This document shows, one piece after another, positions 34,574 to 46,599 of a stretch of 64,000 nucleotides of DNA. This DNA comes from Leucocoprinus leucothites (Eukaryota > Basidiomycota > Agaricomycetes > Agaricales > Agaricaceae). Location: the NCBI GenBank assembly GCA_013368445.1, contig JAACJO010000037.1:155267-219266 (forward strand). The letters are read 5' to 3'. The translations under genes were made by a program, and so were the position numbers. Every line of letters begins with the position of its first letter. The first letter of the stretch is position 1. The notes beneath the pieces were generated by a model. That model searched no databases. It had not been told where the DNA came from and worked only from the letters and a program-made list of their open reading frames with translations.

Positions 34574-34778
34574 CAATGAAAACATTGAATGTGCAGATAA
34601 AGAGAGCAAGGAAAACAAGCACAATGACCCATTGGATGTCACAAGGGTTACCCTGCCACCATTCCTCTTCTTTGGCACCCTTCATGAACAAGGTAGTGAT
34701 GCAAAAGTGACATGTCCCAAGGTAAATGCTGTAGAACAATGCTTCGCAGAAGATACCAAAGAAATGAGCAGGGGACAT
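34574..34778 (-). pseudogene. Membrane protein fragment (basidiomycete type)
   Basis: ATG at 34778 starts MSPAHFFGIFCEALFYSIYL. Two hydrophobic segments follow (FGIFCEALFYSIYLGTCHF and VIVLVFLALFICTFNVFIVL) with a charged loop between them. The layout matches the start of multi-pass membrane proteins of unknown function that are widespread in Agaricomycetes. The sequence is cut off by the LTR at 34573, so only about 68 residues remain. Confidence 0.4.
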
Positions 34779-35659
34779 TGGCTAGGCATATTATGTATAG
34801 CTCCAGTCTGATACCAAATGCAGACCTTAAGAGAGGGTAAGGACAATAGCCTGAGCCTGAAGGAACATCTCAGGATCGAAAAGCCTGATAAGCTTCTGAT
34901 GATGGAGGGATGAGGATAGGCTATCAAATCTACCTCCAGATATTAAATAGTTGGCATGATAATAATAGCAGCAGCCATAGTCCAGGAGTTGGTATGCCAT
35001 GGACCCTTATAGTCACTAAAATCACCTTGCTCTTGGCTGCTACATGAGAACTTGAACTATTTGTTCTATAACTGATAAATAGATATACACATATCATAAT
35101 GGTGGTGTTGATTCCAGCACAATCTAATAGCACATGAAATTAATAAGGGGAGTCCAACAGCAATGGTGATTGTGGAAAATGTTACTCATGAAGTGACCAT
35201 GCTCAACTGTATACATGGACTGCCACCAGCTCACCAGAGTTCCAGGTGTTACTTCATCCAGGCCTCTGTGGGAGGCCCCTTCCCAGGCCTGAGCTTTTGG
35301 GGGTGACCATGAGGTCATTTGGGTGGTGGTTTACCATGGGGTTTTGGTTTCAGAGGTCAACCACATTTGCATTTGATAGCCAGGGGTTTCAGTGCAGCTC
35401 TAGCTGATGGAATGGGTGGCAATGGCAGCCTCAGTGTAGTTGGTATGGTCAACATCTGTGTTAGCTGTGGCTGATTTGGTAGCAGCACTCATCTCACAGG
35501 TTGGATAGCCTGAATGAAATGAAATCAGTATGCTATCGAATCTTCCTCTATCACAAAAGTTGAGTAATCATGCACACAAAATGTTCAGCACTGATGATGC
35601 ACCACCAAAGGTGAATGGTTCACCACCAGTGCCAGTGCTGGGCATTCAAATGCTAAAAT
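34779..35659. other. Unassigned stretch between two dead host-type genes
   Basis: No recognisable gene. Minus-strand frames such as 35124-35318 and 34930-35133 are short and lack known motifs; one has a hydrophobic run. It may include upstream exons of the membrane protein or the lost 3' part of the kinase, but I cannot show that. Confidence 0.3.
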
Positions 35660-37142
35660 CAGCTGCTCTCACTGTGAACAGCCATAGCAAATTCTTGATG
35701 ATGTCCTCTTTCCTATGATGGCTTTGATAGGTGGGAAGTGGTCTTCTCTCTCTACACCAAAACATTTGACAATGGCATGGAGGGAGTTTTTGAGGAGCTT
35801 GAAGATGATGTGGGAGAGGTGGCTAGGGACATAGGGGAAGGGGAGGTTTTTGGGGCAGATGAGTTGGACAGGAGAGCCTTTGAACATGGTGTAGTGTTCT
35901 TCACAGACAAATCAGGCATTTTCAATGGCTTCTTGGACAATGTCATGGACATTCTGTGTTTGTTGTTAAGTTGTTGGGGTTGGTTTGTGAGAGGAAGGAG
36001 GTTACATACTGCTTTTGTACAGATGATGCTGACATAGTCCTCATGTGCCAGTTGAGTATTCAGAGCCACATCTTAGCCACATGAATGCCACCAGATCAGT
36101 CCTTTTTTTTAGGTGTCAGCAGGAGGGTAATAATATTACAACTTACATTGACTGATCAGAAAGCGGATCCTGATACGTGACATGTAGAATCAGTCGAGCC
36201 AAGCTTGGATATTGTGACCAATGTGCCATGCATTCTAACTTCATTTCCACTCGAGAACACCTTGAGCAACAGTGGTGACAGTGGGATCCTGTCAGCTCTT
36301 GATGTGTTCAAGGAGTTTGGTGAAACACTTATTGTAGTCTTGGACTTCTGGTGGACAGTCCATTCGGTTTGTACTTATATAGTACCTACCAAATGGGGCT
36401 TTTTTAGTTTGACGATGGGGAAGAGAGAGATGAAGAGAGACAAACCTTCACTCCATGGGGACCCTCAACCACAGTTTGTTGAAGCTGTTTGTGCTATTGC
36501 CATTCCCACCCCCATTGAGGCCATGAGAGAGGTTTGTGTATCTGTTGCTGAGAGGTTTGAGGGAGGGGTTGGGTGTGGATTCTGGGAGAGTGACTTCACT
36601 AGACCAGGGCACCATGAGGGCTTGACAGATGCTTGGTGAGAGTTGGATGAGGGGGAATGTGATAAGCTCCTTTTGATAATGAGTTAGAGAGGTTAGTTGG
36701 AGTGGGGGTGACTCTTGAGTTGAGTCATTTGTGGTCATACCTCAAAAGACTGGGCATACCAGTTCTTGACTTTCTTGATAGAGAGCATGATGCTGAGATT
36801 ATGAGGTAGCTTGTCTAGCTCCTTCACATGATGAGCCAGTCATACTGGTAGTTTCTCTGTGTTCCTCATCTGTGAGCACAGAGAGAGGTGGAAAACTATT
36901 AACTCTGCACCTGCAAGGAACTGGCTAGCTTTCAACAATGTTCCTTGACTTGGATTCTGGCCGAATAGGACCATCTGTTGGAGGGAGACTGCAGTGGAGT
37001 CAATATGGATGAAGATCAGACAAGCTGGCACAACTGGAGAGAGAGAGAATGAGAGGAAAAGTGTACCGCCAGTTTGTGGAAAGGAGGCAAAGTGGTGGAT
37101 CTTGTTGCACAAGGCTGGGGAGATGCAGAAGCCTGTGGACAT
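35660..37142 (-). pseudogene. Pyruvate dehydrogenase kinase pseudogene with six introns
   Basis: Mitochondrial PDK phosphorylates and shuts off the pyruvate dehydrogenase complex. From ATG 37142, conserved PDK text can be read across exons: KIHHFASFPQTG, VSLQQMVLFGQNPSQGTLL, VKNWYAQSFE, CPPEVQDYNKCF, DPTVTTVAQGVLEWK, LNTQLAHEDYVSIICTKA, SPVQLICPKNLPFPYVP. Six GT-AG introns restore the frame: 36989-37066, 36857-36910, 36670-36740, 36386-36445, 36072-36146 and 35954-36009. Stops sit at conserved Arg sites, for example ENA-R-FVC and PME-R-RYY. In the ATP-binding N box, the catalytic Glu of FELLKNS is Lys. Homology stops after about 35670, so the rest of the ATP domain is gone. Confidence 0.85.
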
Positions 37143-38391
37143 GGTGTTGTAGATGTGTGAGGTGCTGTTGTGGACTGTGAGTGCATGAGCATAGAAGAGA
37201 AGTGAAATATCAAAAGTCAGTCACTGCAGCTTGTCCAGATCTCAGATGTCAGGTCTGCCCCTAATCACATGTGTCTTGATATTACAGTCATGTGTTTATT
37301 TTGGACTCTAACACTAGGCTGTAGTGTGGCTCGTACTTAATCTCCAGGCCCCTTCAAATATCTTCAAAAAAAACCCCAGAGTGTAATTAGCTGTGGTATA
37401 CTATGAATTTACAAAGGCTACAGCTGTCTTAAGTAGTGCTGAGGGTGAAGACTGGCTCCCCACTGCCCAGGAGCCACTGAGGGGGTGCAGACAGATTACT
37501 CACTTGACTATTCATCTATGTTCCATCATAATACATTCTACATGCATACATGTGTACATGTGCAAGGCATAGCCAAATCAGAGTGAAACACCTCACCTCA
37601 CATCAACTTTTCAGAAACCCACCACCCCTTTGGATCCATTTCACCATTGAAATCCTATGTATTCACCAACAACAGTTTCGGCACCACACCTCTTTCTACA
37701 TCTTCTTTGTTTGCAGCTTTCACAATGACTTTGCCCTTGCTAGTGATTTCTTCATGGTGGTAGGATCTTGTTGAGGTCTTGAGATGCTTGCATGTCTGGG
37801 TGTTGATGGGGATGCGAGCCTGCAGGTTTGAGTGAGACCTGGTGAGTACTATGCATTTTGGCCAAAGAAGTGAAGGGGATGAACTTGATTTCTCCACACA
37901 GGACGAGAGCTTGATAGAAGAATCACATGAGTTAATTGTGCAGACTAGGCTGAGTGAACTTAAAAGGCCATACCAGTGCTAGTGGTAGAGTCTGCATTTG
38001 ATTTTGTACTTGCTTTTACTGTGGAGGTTCAGATGCTCATTGAGCTCATGGAATCGGGGAGAGGTGGGTGTGGTCTTACCTCTTCACAGAGCGCTTGAGT
38101 TTCTTAGCCATTGTGGAGGATAGCTAATGGTTCCATCCCATTAATTTCAGCTAGCTCATCCCCTCCCTTGTTCTGTTTCCTCTTCGATGACAGGTGTTAT
38201 CCCAGCACCCCCAACAGGCTGCTCAGGTTGTGTGTACTTCAATACTTTACCAGCCACTTTCTTCAAAGTAGGATTCTCCTCAGCTTGTGCATTGTAGTCC
38301 AGTTCATCACTCACCCCCTTGTGCTTGGACATGGGTCTCACTCAAAGAAAAGCTGCAGCTGCCTTACCACCATTTGGAGGAGGGCCATTAG
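37143..38391 (-). other. Unrecognised sequence left of LINE copy 1
   Basis: Minus-strand frames at 37655-37897 and 38156-38341 are open but show no known motif. Without the LINE, the sequence at 38391 joins 45690 on the right through GATTCTCCAGTGGGA. A short minus-strand frame then continues through (NMHIPLENPNGPPPNGGK), so some coding sequence may have been disrupted. Confidence 0.3.
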
Positions 38392-38406
38392 GATTCTCCA
38401 GTGGGA
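38392..38406. repeat. LINE copy 1 target site duplication (left)
   Basis: GATTCTCCAGTGGGA, 15 bp, repeated exactly at 45675-45689 after the A-rich tail. Confidence 0.95.
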
Positions 38407-38470
38407 CATCCTCCTTTCCCTCTTACCACTATCATTGATTTCTTTGACAGTGTCTAACTACACATTGACT

Positions 38471-41098
38471 ATGAATACTACTGTTATGACTGCACCATTG
38501 CATTGGGTAGACCTTAAGGGTACCTCTCCACCATCTTCAGACCCCATGAACATTGCCGACACTGAAACATGTATCTCAACCTCAAAGCATGATTGCTCAA
38601 TTTCACCCACCCTTTCTATCAAATCATCTAGGCATTTGGTCCAAGACAACACCAAATTGGCTACTCCATCCAGAGCTGGTTCTGATCAATCAGATAGTGG
38701 TGAGAGTGATTCAGATTCATCTGATGATGATTCCATACCCCCCTCCCCTGTACCCATCTCAGTTGCATTATCACATGCAGTATCACACTCTTCTTTAAGG
38801 ACTCCTCCCCCTCCTTCATCACATGCTAAGCAAGCTCATGCTTGTACTGCCCTTTGAGGATTGGACACCACTCTGAAAGCCATCTCAAGAACTGCTTCAA
38901 TGAGCATGTATGATGGATACAAGTCACCTATCCCCTTCCAACCATTTGGTGAGGGGTTCCTAGGTGAGTTTCAACCTCCAGACCCTCTGAATCTGAGCTT
39001 GTGTGGGGACACATGGGCAGATGATAAAGAGGAGATTGTTAATGATGATGGGGCTCCCAAGAATTGTTTCTTTGAGAGACCCCTATCTGCTGAGTCAGCA
39101 AATGCTGTGTCAACTGGCACCCCAGCTACTTTCTTTGCTAGCTCATCTAGTACTAATGATATCACTAGTAATGTCACTGCACAGCTGCAGAGGCCTGGAC
39201 CTGCACAGCCACATCTACCAGATCTCAAGGATCCTTCCAACACAGCCACCAAAGAAACTGTGATCATTAGTGAAGCTGCATTCAAAGTGCTTGAGGTGCT
39301 TAAGTATGTGACAGATTTCTTTAAGCATCAAGCTGGTCTGGGCCTTAAAGCCAGACAGAAGGACCTGAGGTTTCCCCAGATGGGGGAACTGATTTATTGC
39401 TTATTCATATCTATGTTTGAATCAGGCTGGGATTGCATGCCCATCAATAGCAAAAGCAGTCTCATGATTGTTGAAGCACTGAGGGAATACCTTAGTCCCC
39501 CAGCTGATATCCCCATGATGGACTCTTCCTCCCCTCCAAAAGGAAAGGGCAAGGAAAGAAGGTATGCAAATCAACTCCATCAAATATCCCTACCCCTCTT
39601 TTCCCACCTGGCATTGTCATTGGGCAAACTAACTCCACAGCTTGCATCAATGATGACACCATGAATGTTGATCAAGCCTCTCTTGCTGAGGGCATTCCTC
39701 ACCCCTCTCTCCCCCAGAATGATATCTTGTCTTCTGGTAAGGCACATGACGTCTTGTCTGTGTCAGGCAACTGGAAGGCTAAGAATGATGTCACATCTTC
39801 TAAACCTGCCAGCCCCATCCATGTCTCTAGGGCACCCCCTCCACCTTCCAATCACATGACTCCAAGGAACAGGAATGGAAATTTTGAGCACTCAGTTGGG
39901 TGCCCTTCTTTTGATGGCCAGGCTCAGCCATCAAAACTTAACCCCAAGGGTGCTTCTGATCTGCCACCCTCCTGACTGTAAGGCATCCACCAAACCCCTT
40001 ATGGAATATTTTAACAAGAAGAATGTGTCATTTCCTGATGCTGCCCAACAGGGTGTCTAGCTGGTGGCTTTCTCTTCCACTTTCTCTGCTATTGACAGGG
40101 TCAAAATGCAGAGATGATACTCACCTTCCCCAAACTCTCTTATGACAAAGTCCTTGCCATGTACAAGGCAGGTTTTGGTGGTGGTCAACCTTAAGCACCT
40201 GAACCCTCAACCTCAGGCACTCAACACACCAAACCCAAAATGACGACTCACTGCCCTACCCGCTGCCAAGTCCTTATCCCTTTTGAGGGAAACATTATTG
40301 CAGACCACATCAAAGACTTCAACAAAGCAGCTGAATTTTGTAATCGTGGTCTCACTGCTGCTCAATCCAAACTCCACATAGAATCTGTCTGTGAGTCATA
40401 CAATGGTATCTCCATTGCTACATCTTGTGTTGCCAGCCCAAATGACCTGGAAATGATTAAGTCCTGGCTGAAAAAAGCTTGGCAAATTGGAGACTCAATC
40501 CCCATTAAGTCCCATCTCCCACAATCCAAATTGTTCTTGAAGATTGTTGGTGTCCCATATTGGGTAGCCAACTCTTCCAACCCCCTGTCCCCTGCCTTTG
40601 TAGAGCAAGCCCTCGGGCAATCACCTCTCTTCAAAAACATAATTCTTGCTGCTTGTCCCTGCATTATGAAAGCCTCTCCCAAGTCTGATACCACTGTTGT
40701 GTGGTTCAATATTTAGGACTCTCAAAACAGTACTAAGACCAAGACATTGGTCAACTGTACTATAAACTTCAGATGCCATATTGGCACTATCTGTGCCACC
40801 AGTATGCATCCTGGTGTGGCACAATGCAGAAACTGTTGGTACTATGGCCTGGTGTTGCAAGGCCAACCCTAAATCCAACCCTCCTTGTGATGCCACTCCT
40901 GACAGTGCCCCTTGCCCCCACCTTGAGAACTTCAAGTGCCTCAACTGTAAAGGTGACCACCATGCTAACAACACTAAATGTCCATTCTGGAGAAACAGCT
41001 TTGATCACACCTGGCATTCCAACCAAGCTACTGAGTCATGCACTGCACGTGCTGTCTGCACTAACACCAATTGCTCCAGTGGCAGAGTTGCTGTTTAA
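38471..41098 (+). pseudogene. LINE copy 1 ORF1 (RNA-binding, zinc knuckles)
   Basis: ATG 38471 (MNTTVMTAPLHWVDLKG). The N-terminus is rich in Ser and Asp. A conserved middle block reads EVLKYVTDFFKHQAGLGLKARQ and GELIYCL-ISMFESGWDC. A second conserved block is VLIPFEGNIIADHIKDFNKA. The C-terminal knuckles are partly readable (CKANPKSNPPC, CPHLENFKCLNCKGDHHAN). Frameshifts and stops break it, and the knuckle region is partly deleted relative to copy 3. It ends at TAA 41096-41098, two bases before ORF2. ORF1 proteins coat LINE RNA. Confidence 0.8.
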
Positions 41099-41100
41099 TT

Positions 41101-44100
41101 ATGCCTGGTAATAACAATATTATCTCATCTGTTTGTATCTATTTGCAAAATGTTGGGCATTCTTATGCCCTCATTGACACCCTCCTTGAGTCCAAGAAGA
41201 AGGACTTGGACATTGTCTTTTTACAGGAACTACCTTGGAATCACATTTGCAAGGCACCTTTTACAACTAACCCTGAAGGGGATGATGTCATAGGTGCCCC
41301 CATTCACCCAGAATGGCTTTGTATGGTTCGCCCTACTAAGTCTAATGATCCTTGACCCCGCACTTTGACTTACATTCACAGACATCTCCTTTGTATGCAA
41401 CCTATCCTTCAACAGGAATGGGCCAATCACTGTGATATTCAAATTCTCAGACTCTTCAATCAGGGTAACTATATTCATTTCCTTAATATATATTCCAACT
41501 CATTGTCATTGGCAATCACATTTCCTTTGACTAACTTCATCAACATCCTGAACATTGTATACATGGGAGGCAACTCCAATTGTCAATCTCTGGAGTGGGA
41601 TCCTCTAATCGCCCACCTCTCTCACACTGCTATAACTCTGATGGAGTTAGTGGAAAGCTTTAATCTCTCAATGTCCCTACCGACTACATCCTCTCCCACA
41701 CATTTCTCTGCTATTGAAGGACATGATAATTCTGTTATCAATTGGATTTTTTGTGCTAACAATTCCATCCATCACATTATTGACACAGATTTGAGGCTTC
41801 CCTCAGATCATGCACCTTTAATCATTAATCTTCCAATCCAACCAGATCACATTAACTATAAAAAGCATGTTTTGCCCAAAGATAGTGATGAAGAGACTGC
41901 TTTCCTTTCTCAGGTCTCAGAGTATCTGGCAGCTATTGATTGTTCAACATTTATTCCACTTCTTGTTTGGACTATATGTTAGAATAATAGCAGTCTATGG
42001 TGACTTCCTGTAGGTGCTAGTGGATTAGGCTGTGGGCAGTAGGGAACCTGGGTAAGGGGCTTTGTATTCGAGGTGGAACATGATAAGGTGATAACCTTGC
42101 TGTGTCCATAACTATAAACAACTGCGCATGGACCAACTATACAGTACATAACAAAGATATACAAACATGTGGTACTGCATACAAACAAGAGCAAATATAA
42201 AAGTATTATGAAATAATAGTCAATAGCCAAGGAGGCCAAGATTGCCGAGGACCCTGAGACTCCCAAGAAGACCAAACATGGCCGAGATGGCTGACTTACC
42301 TGAGATCACCAAGTCCAGTCAGATTACCCTCCTCTAACACTATATCTCCGATTCTATTTCTCATATATTTAATGATGCTTGGAATACAAACTCTAAAAAC
42401 ATATGGATTACTAACCAGTCGAAAGAATGGTGGACTCCTCACTGTTCTGAGACCTTACTTTCTTATGGGAGAACCAAAGACTGAAAAGATTGGTGAGCAT
42501 TTAGGGTGGCTACCTGAGCTGCTAAGTGTTCTTTCTTTGACACACACATTCATAAAATTGCATCTACTAACAAATGCCCCTGGGACCTCATGGAATGGGT
42601 TAAACAGTGCAAGTTACCCACTATCGAGGGGATTGGATATCAAGGATGCCCATGTAATGATCTACCAGATCTATGGAATGCACTCCATTCATTGTACAAC
42701 TCTGCATCAGGCTGACTGGTAAGTCCTCATATTCTTAGTGAAATGAAATATCTCCCTACCTGTTCTTGGGTGGACTTTTCCACTCTTGAACTAACCAAAT
42801 CATTATTGTCTTGTGCTAACTCCTCAGCACCTGGACCTAATCATGTCTCTTGGAAACACTCGAAGAGCATAGTTGCTCACAACAACTGCCTCAAGAATAT
42901 CATCCTCATTGCTAATGCATGTGTACATCTCTCTCATTGGCTGAGTCACTTCAAAGACTCAGTCTCTATCATCCCCAAGCCAAATAAACTGGCCTATGAT
43001 ACTCCTAAAGTATTTTGTCCTATTGTCCTACTAAATACTTTAGGCAAACTTATCAAAAAGATGATCACTCACTGTATGCAATTTGAGGCAGTTTCTACTG
43101 GAGCTCTCCACCCAAATCAAATGGAAGGAGTTATTCAGTGTTCTACCAAGGATGCAGGAGTTTTCCTCACTCACATTATCTGGACTGGATAGGCCAAAGG
43201 TATGATTACAAGTGTTTGTGCTTTCGATATCACCTTATTCTTCCCTTCCCTAAACCACAATATTTTAACTGACATCTTACAATGACAGGGGTTTACCCCC
43301 CAACTTGTCAACTTCTTTTCCCACTACCTCATAGGTCGCTCCACACAGTTTATGTGGAATACATTTTTGTCTGATGCCCATGACATGGCTGTTGGCATAG
43401 GGCAGGGTTCAGCTCTATCCCCTATCCTCTCAGCACTTTACTTGGCACCCCTCATGTTCATATTTGACCAATGCACTAAACTACAATCCATCCCCTCCTC
43501 CCTCCTCTCTTTTGTTGATAATGGGCTTTGTATATCACAAGTGAAGAACTACACTGACACCACTTCTTCTCTTAAAGCAGCCTATTCCATTATCACATCC
43601 ATTTGCACTGACCTCAGATTAGTCATGTTCCATGACTAATCTGAGGTCTTCCACTTCTCTCACTGCCATAATGACTCAAACCCTCCACTTGACCTATCTG
43701 GCATCAGTGGACCCATCCTCTCACCAAAACCCTTCTGGAGATATCTTGGCTTTTACTTTGATTATTGTCCCTCATTTCAAGAGCATGTTTGGTTTTATTC
43801 AACCAAAGCATTGTCTACGGTGAAAGCCATGGGCATGCTAGGTAACTCCACCCAAGGTCTCCTCCCTCTCCAAAAACAACTCCTCTATAGGTCATGTGTT
43901 GTCCGGGTGGCTATGTATGGATTTTGCTTATGGTATTTTGAGGGTGCTCATAACAAGGCACTTCTCAAATCCCTTTCTACAATGCAAAGACACACAGCTT
44001 TCTAGATTACCAGCACTTTCTGTACTTCTCCTTCTGGGGGTGCTGAGAGTATTGCTGGACTCATTCCCATTCATCTCCACCTTCATAAATTAGCTATTCA

Positions 44101-45420
44101 TTCCTCATATTGGGTTTCTACTCTACCTTCCAACCATGCATTATGTTCCCTTCTCTCTGATCATTTCTCTCTTAATTCCTCCCCTCATCCTCAATCAATT
44201 TGCCTTCTAACTCCGGCCAAAAAAGGTAAAGTCAAAGGCACTCTTATTGAAGTAGATAGTTCTCTTTCTCATCTTTCCAATACCTTTTCTCCCTGTGCTC
44301 CTGAATCCAAGCCTGGGTCTTGTCTCATGGATATCTTTTCTGATTCTGTTCATTTTCATCCTTGCAATTGCTCTGATAAACACAAAATGTATAAACATGT
44401 CTCATCTCTCAATTCTGTTTTTTCTTCATCTTCTTCTGATCGAACTTGTATATCAGTTGTTACTGATGCTTCTGTTCCTCTTGTAGGTTTCCTTCAGGCA
44501 GTTTTGGCAGCACATTTATATCATGGCAGACAACAAGTGTCCCATGCAAAACAGGCTAGTGGCCAGGCATCTTCAACAGACCCTGAACTCTACTCCATTC
44601 ATATTGGCATTGCTAAGGCTATTTTCCTCTAGTGTGACAAAATCATCCTCATCACTGACTGTCTCCCAGCAGCCAAGCTGGCAGTCGACCCCTCCATCCA
44701 TTTGAGTCAGTCACACTCCATCCATGTTTGCTGACTACTATCTGACTGGCTCACAGCCAAGCTATCTCAATCCATTGACTTCTGGGATGTCTCTTCCAAA
44801 TGGTGATGGAAGCCCCACCTCAAAGTCCACAATGACATCACTACCACATGCATCCATGCCCACCCCCCCACACAGGTGCCACCCTCGACTTTTGGCAACA
44901 CAAAGCCACCAATGACTGTCAGAAATCCTGGAAGTCTACATTTTGGAAGAAGAAGTACTGTGGCAACAGTTTCCTTCTCTCAAAAAAGAATCACAAGTTC
45001 CTCATTCCCACTTACATCAAGGGAGGTACCTGGCTCTCTCTCACCAACAAGTCACCATCATTAGGTGCATGAATGACTCATGCTATTCTTAACCACACTT
45101 CTGTTGGAGCTTTTTGCAAGAGGTTCTTCCCCCTCAAGCCTAATTCCTGTTGTTGTGGCCATCGTCTGGAAACATGACACCATATTCTCTGCTACTGCCC
45201 CCTCTACTCCATCCACACTCAATGGGTGCAATGCACTTTCCCTCAGTATGAGTTCCTCATTGAGTTCTTAAAAAAGAACCTGACTGCTTTTGCCTTCACT
45301 AACCAAGATACATGTCCACTGCTACTTCAAGCCCCTGTGCCTGCTGAACCAAATGAAGGTGAACTTTTTTCCTTTATTTCATCTCTTTCCTCTTCTTTTG
45401 AGTCCGATCTCTGCATGTAA
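41101..45420 (+). pseudogene. LINE copy 1 ORF2 (endonuclease-RT-RNase H)
   Basis: ATG 41101. The AP-type endonuclease shows LDIVFLQELPW, YMGGNSNC (Asp to Asn), IEGHDNSVINWIF and SDHAPLII. A 363-bp LTR interrupts it at 41977-42339. RT has APGPNHVSWK, GQGSALSPILSALYLAP and SFVDNGLCIS, where copy 2 keeps FVDDG. RNase H shows VVTDASVPL and LITDCLPAAKLA. A CCHC of the form CxC...HHxLxxC lies near 45150. Several stops and frameshifts make it dead. The product would nick the target and copy the LINE RNA in place. Confidence 0.85.
41972..42344 (-). mobile_element. Solo LTR inside LINE copy 1
   Basis: The LTR is 41977-42339 (363 bp), TGTTAGA...TCTAACA. CTATA flanks it on both sides (41972-41976 and 42340-42344), a perfect 5-bp target duplication. 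LINE copy 2 has uninterrupted sequence at the same place (about 55120), confirming the empty site. Orientation is probably minus. No interior sequence is present, as expected after LTR-LTR recombination. Confidence 0.88.
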
Positions 45421-45561
45421 TGCCTCATTTCATAGTCTCCATCAAGTCTTCTCTATTTTGCTGGACTAATCATATATAGTCTTTGTCTTAAGCAGTCTTT
45501 GACCACTTTGTGTACCCCAGCTTGCCATAGTGTACTGTCTACTTGTATTATTTAGTTGAAA

Positions 45562-45674
45562 GCAGACTGCAATCAAGCACCACTATATAAATTTATTGAT
45601 TTAAAATAAAAAAAAGCGAACTGTAATTGAGCACCGCTATATAAATTCATTGATTAAAAAAAATAAAATAAAAA
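45562..45674 (+). repeat. Duplicated 3' terminus of LINE copy 1
   Basis: The last 53 bp or so of the LINE occur twice in tandem. GCAGACTGCAATCAAGCACC...TTGATTTAAAATAAAAAAAA is followed by GCGAACTGTAATTGAGCACC...TTGATTAAAAAAAATAAAA. Copy 2 has this segment once. Template slippage or jumping during insertion would produce it. Confidence 0.85.
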
Positions 45675-45689
45675 GATTCTCCAGTGGGA
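45675..45689. repeat. LINE copy 1 target site duplication (right)
   Basis: GATTCTCCAGTGGGA, identical to 38392-38406. Confidence 0.95.
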
Positions 45690-46599
45690 TATGCATGTTC
45701 TTGTGTTTGTCACTGAGAAAGGCTTTGAGGTGCTTGTGTGTACAAATGTCAATGGGGATGCCAGCCTAGGATAAGACTGTTGGGTAAGAGATGAGCTAGG
45801 ACAGTAGTTCCAATTCAGAGACAGACCTATTTTCTCCAAGCCTTTGAAAGCAAGGAAGGATACGAGCAATAGCAGAGAGGAGAGTAAGATGATTCCATGC
45901 TAGACAGGTACTATGACAGCCGTCAGTGATTGTGAGGGATCCAACCTGGAAGCACCCATTCAGTGCTTTGAGCTACAGGAAGTAAAGAATTTATCCAGCT
46001 TATCTATGGGAGAATCACATCTGACTACTGATGGGACATTGCACACTCCCAGTTGCCAGGCAATACCACCAAGGCCACAGTGATTCTCCAGCCTAAAAGT
46101 GTGCAAATTGAGGATGGCAATGCTCATTCTCTCTGAATGCTACTTAAGCTCCACAAACTTGATTGGTCGAGGGTAATATAACACTGATGATCATCCTATC
46201 CCTAGTAACTGCATGGGATTCTTAGCTGCTCACCAAAATGATGAGAACCCAGAATATCACTTGCCTATTTCCACTAGAGTCCATGCCCCTACCATTGTTG
46301 ATGCTGACAGGCATTCCTCCATCTTGTATGCTCCTCAGAACTTTACTGTACCTCAGCAGCCTCCTCCTCCAGTGCCAGCTCAACACTATGTTGATCCTTC
46401 AGCTTGTCAGCCTAGTAGTCAATTTATTGGTCATGGAGAGTATTCACAAGGGCACTATCTTCAACCCCTTCATGAACTGACTGCTCAAGTAATAAGTGCA
46501 TTCACTGATTGTTATCATGCCAAAACAACTGATCATTATAGCTTCTTCTCTGGTGGTACAGTAGGTTTAATGGCCTCATTCCCACCTTAGGTTTGGACT
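45690..46599. other. Unrecognised region between LINE copy 1 and copia J
   Basis: It continues the sequence split by LINE copy 1. A plus-strand frame at 46213-46590 (Pro- and Gln-rich, MGFLAAHQNDENPEYH) is open for 125 codons but matches no family that I know. It could be an exon fragment of a host gene. Confidence 0.3.

Larger units (their letters stand above)
38407..45674 (+). mobile_element. LINE copy 1, full length, Tad/I-like
   Basis: About 6.9 kb without its 363-bp LTR insertion. It has two open reading frames: an ORF1 with zinc knuckles, and an ORF2 with endonuclease, reverse transcriptase, RNase H and a terminal CCHC. The A-rich tail and the 15-bp target duplication show target-primed reverse transcription. 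The 5' end begins CATCCTCCTTTCCCTCTTACC, shared in slightly varied form with copies 2 and 3. Confidence 0.93.

Noticed and set aside
35738..36037. Acidic plus-strand frame (MVFSLYTKTFDNGMEG...)
   Set aside because: It is the antisense shadow of the pyruvate dehydrogenase kinase pseudogene, whose minus-strand exons explain the region.
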